DNA of 15,648 nucleotides from assembly GCA_937871705.1 (NCBI GenBank), contig CALMOO010000663.1:1-15648 (forward strand), given 5' to 3'. This document shows positions 13,684 through 15,648 of this stretch, piece after piece. The notes under the pieces are model-generated. The model searched no databases and had not been told where the DNA came from. It saw nothing but the letters and a program-made list of their open reading frames with translations. Each line of letters starts with the position of its first letter. The stretch's first letter is position 1. A program made the position numbers and the translations under genes. This stretch comes from an uncultured Hymenobacter sp. GTDB taxonomy: Bacteria > Bacteroidota > Bacteroidia > Cytophagales > Hymenobacteraceae.

Positions 13684-15648
13684 TTACTTACCGATGAGCT
13701 TGTTGGCCAGTAGCTTCATAAAATAGCCGCCTACCACCGAGCGGGCCTGGAAGCCTTGCTGGCGGGCATCAGTGGTTTCGTGCCAGTCGGTGAGGGGCAC
13801 GCGGCTGGGCGTTTCGTTGGCAAACTGCCAGACGGGCGCAACCAGGGCCTCGAAGTCGGCCTGGTTGCCGGCCAGCGTGGCGCTCCACAGTATCCAGTCC
13901 GACTTAGTGTAGGTTTTGCGGCTATCCAGGGGTAGGCCGTATTTCTGCTGGTGCTTCAAGTAGAAGGCTAGCTCGGTTTGCGCCACTTCGGGCGGAAAGA
14001 TATTCAGCCCGAGCACTTTGTCCCAAACCAGGTTATACTTCTGGCTCCACGAGCCCGCTGGCTTGTCGAAGGTCAGCGCGTAGTGGTCGCCATCCTGGGC
14101 CATTTGCATCCACTTCTTAGCCAGGTCGCGGGCCAGGGTCTGGTACTGGTCGGCCGTCTTCGTGTCGCCGAGCTGGCGGGCCATCTGGCCATAGCAGGCA
14201 ATACCCATAATGGCCTTCACCGACAAGTTGGTGTTGCGGGCCAGGTGGCCGGCAAAGTCGTCGGTGCTGAGCTGGGTGGCCGGGTCGAAGCCATCGCGCT
14301 GCAAGAAGCCGACCCACTTGGTGAGCACCGGCCAGTGCTGGCGGGCAAAGTCGGCTTTGCCATCCATCTTCACGGCGGCCGCGGTCAGAATGAGCATGTT
14401 GCCGGCTTCTTCCACGGGCATGTCTTCGCCATAGGTTTGGCCGGTGGCTAGGGGGTAGGTGCCCACATCGTGAGCCGGAAAGTCCTTTTTCCAGCGCCCC
14501 GACTCCGAGTAGTCGAAGATGAAGCGCAGCATGCCCTTGGCCAGCTCGTTGTTGTAAAGTAGAAATAGCGGCTCGGAAGGGTACGTTACATCCACCGTGC
14601 CGATGGAGCCGTTGGAGAAGTTCTCCTTCGAGAAAAAGAACAGTTCGCCCTTGGGCCCGGCCACGATGCTGTGCGCCGCAATGGACTGGCGGTAAGCCAG
14701 CTGGCACAAGTCAGCATACTTCTGGCCGCCCGCGGCCTGGGCATCGGCATACAGCTTTTGGTCGAAGGCGCTGGCTTTCTGGCGCAGGCGCGGGTAGTCG
14801 GCTTCGGCCGCTTGCAGGGCCTTCTCCATCGTCATGCTGGCATCGCGGCGCCACCAGGGCCGCAGCTTTTGGCCAAAGTACTGCACGGCATACTGCTCAT
14901 CGTAGCCCAGCAGCAGGTGCCGCTCGGCGGGCTTCGTACCCACGGCGCCCAGGTCGAGCACGGCGGCCTGGGCCACACGTTGGGCCTGGCCGCTCATGGG
15001 CTTGGCCGCCGTCGGCACGGTGCCTTTCTGGGCAAAAGCTGTCTTCAACGCCTGCGGTACGCCGGTGCTCAGCAGCGTGGCGCCCGGCGCCGCCAGGTAG
15101 GCGTAGCCCCAATCGATGCGTACGTTATCGCCGGCCTTGCCCAGCACGGGTTGGGCCGTGGTGCCCACGGCCTGCCAGCGCAAGCCGCCGGCCTGGCCGG
15201 GGCGGGTCGTCACGGGCTGGTAGGGCGTGTCGCTGGCCAGCGTGCCAGCTTCGGTGAGCAGCACCTGGGTAGGGTGGGTTTTGCCATCGCTGGCCGTGGC
15301 CGTGCACGTGACGTAGCTCACGGGCCGGGCCACGGTTTCGAGCTCATCGAGCAGCAGCGGCGACAAGAAGTTGACTTTCAGCTGCACCGGACCCGACGCG
15401 AAGGTGTACGTCGTTTGGGTCGCCGTGACGGTGACGCCCGTTTGAGTAGCCGCCAGCAGCCGTTTCGAGGTCAGCTCTTCGTAGAGGCCAGCGTCGAGGT
15501 AGGCGCCGCCTTGCGGATTGGCGCAGTGCATCGCCAGCACGTTCTGGCCCTGGTGCAGCACCTGACGCACCGAATCGGACAAGACAAAGTACTCGTAGCG
15601 GCTGTTAGCTCCGCGCTTGCGCAGCAGCAGCTGGCCGTTGAGGTACAC
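13684..15648 (-). CDS. Glutaminase A-like DUF5127/DUF4965/DUF1793 protein (5' truncated)
   Basis: This is the last 654 codons of a larger gene; the start lies right of the window. The terminal GTG codon is an internal valine in VYLNGQLLLRKRG. Residues here are counted from the right window edge. About 1-58 resemble a galactose-binding-like sandwich (YLNGQ, GQNVLAMHCANPQGGAYLDAGL). About 65-268 fit DUF5127, ending LLGYDEQYAVQYFGQKLRPWW. About 305-430 fit DUF4965, with ELFFFSKENFSNGSIGTVDV, YPSEPLFLLYN, DFPAHDVGTYPLATGQTYGE and MPVEEAGNM. The rest fits DUF1793, with SVKAIMGIACYGQMA and PLTDWHETTD...SVVGGYFMKLL near the end. The family is named for a fungal glutaminase, but bacterial members are common among glycan-degrading genes and the barrel is likely alpha/alpha. 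A role in glycan or glycoprotein breakdown is inferred. It is convergent to the keto-glycoside operon. Confidence 0.88.
   Translation of the reverse strand: MYLNGQLLLRKRGANSRYEYFVLSDSVRQVLHQGQNVLAMHCANPQGGAYLDAGLYEELTSKRLLAATQTGVTVTATQTTYTFASGPVQLKVNFLSPLLLDELETVARPVSYVTCTATASDGKTHPTQVLLTEAGTLASDTPYQPVTTRPGQAGGLRWQAVGTTAQPVLGKAGDNVRIDWGYAYLAAPGATLLSTGVPQALKTAFAQKGTVPTAAKPMSGQAQRVAQAAVLDLGAVGTKPAERHLLLGYDEQYAVQYFGQKLRPWWRRDASMTMEKALQAAEADYPRLRQKASAFDQKLYADAQAAGGQKYADLCQLAYRQSIAAHSIVAGPKGELFFFSKENFSNGSIGTVDVTYPSEPLFLLYNNELAKGMLRFIFDYSESGRWKKDFPAHDVGTYPLATGQTYGEDMPVEEAGNMLILTAAAVKMDGKADFARQHWPVLTKWVGFLQRDGFDPATQLSTDDFAGHLARNTNLSVKAIMGIACYGQMARQLGDTKTADQYQTLARDLAKKWMQMAQDGDHYALTFDKPAGSWSQKYNLVWDKVLGLNIFPPEVAQTELAFYLKHQQKYGLPLDSRKTYTKSDWILWSATLAGNQADFEALVAPVWQFANETPSRVPLTDWHETTDARQQGFQARSVVGGYFMKLLANKLIGK

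Noticed and set aside
1..15648. CRISPR array, insertion sequence, tRNA or rRNA genes
   Set aside because: I found no regularly spaced repeats, no transposase-like product with flanking inverted repeats, and no tRNA- or rRNA-like sequence on either strand by reading.

Overview
The window looks like chromosomal DNA of a GC-rich Bacteroidota, most likely Hymenobacter or a close Cytophagales relative. The reasons are a SusC/SusD pair with typical motifs, periplasmic glycoside hydrolases, near absence of Shine-Dalgarno sequences, TAnnTTTG-type promoter traces, and a BLUF photoreceptor beside a soluble PAS kinase. The genus is inferred from style, not from a marker gene.

Left part (1-7456, + strand) is the 3' half of a polysaccharide utilization locus. 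It holds the C-terminal end of a SusC-type TonB-dependent transporter (cut by the window edge), a SusD-type lipoprotein, a strong intrinsic terminator, and then three exported glycoside hydrolases: GH30, GH43 and GH2 (beta-galactosidase-like). The three enzymes are compatible with a beta-galactan or arabinogalactan-like substrate, but the sequence does not fix this. No PUL regulator (HTCS, anti-sigma/ECF) lies in the window.

Middle part (7484-9880, - strand) is a two-gene unit: a BLUF blue-light sensor protein followed 42 nt later by a soluble three-PAS histidine kinase. No response regulator is next to it. Its kinase gene meets the GH2 gene tail to tail with only 27 nt between them. A 557-nt gene-free region (9881-10437) then separates it from the next operon. 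That region carries promoter-like boxes, a 12-bp palindrome, and short direct and inverted repeats.

Right part (10438-13534, + strand) is a tight three-gene operon: a DUF1080 (3-keto-disaccharide hydrolase family) protein, a GMC flavoprotein oxidoreductase with a ferredoxin-like four-cysteine motif, and a gluconate 2-dehydrogenase subunit 3-type protein with a Tat-lipoprotein signal. Together these fit an oxidative route in which a sugar C3 hydroxyl is oxidised and the 3-keto-glycoside is then cleaved. That would complement the hydrolytic enzymes on the left. A long hairpin (13619-13674) acts as a two-way terminator. Facing it on the - strand is a glutaminase A-like DUF5127/DUF4965/DUF1793 protein, cut by the right edge, of a type often found with glycan-degrading genes.

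The most striking non-gene signal is the 8-mer CCTACCCC, found at least 17 times on the two strands, in genes (all three reading frames) and in intergenic DNA, where about one copy is expected by chance. The candidate systems most worth following are the keto-glycoside operon with its export and electron-transfer features, and the BLUF-kinase pair.
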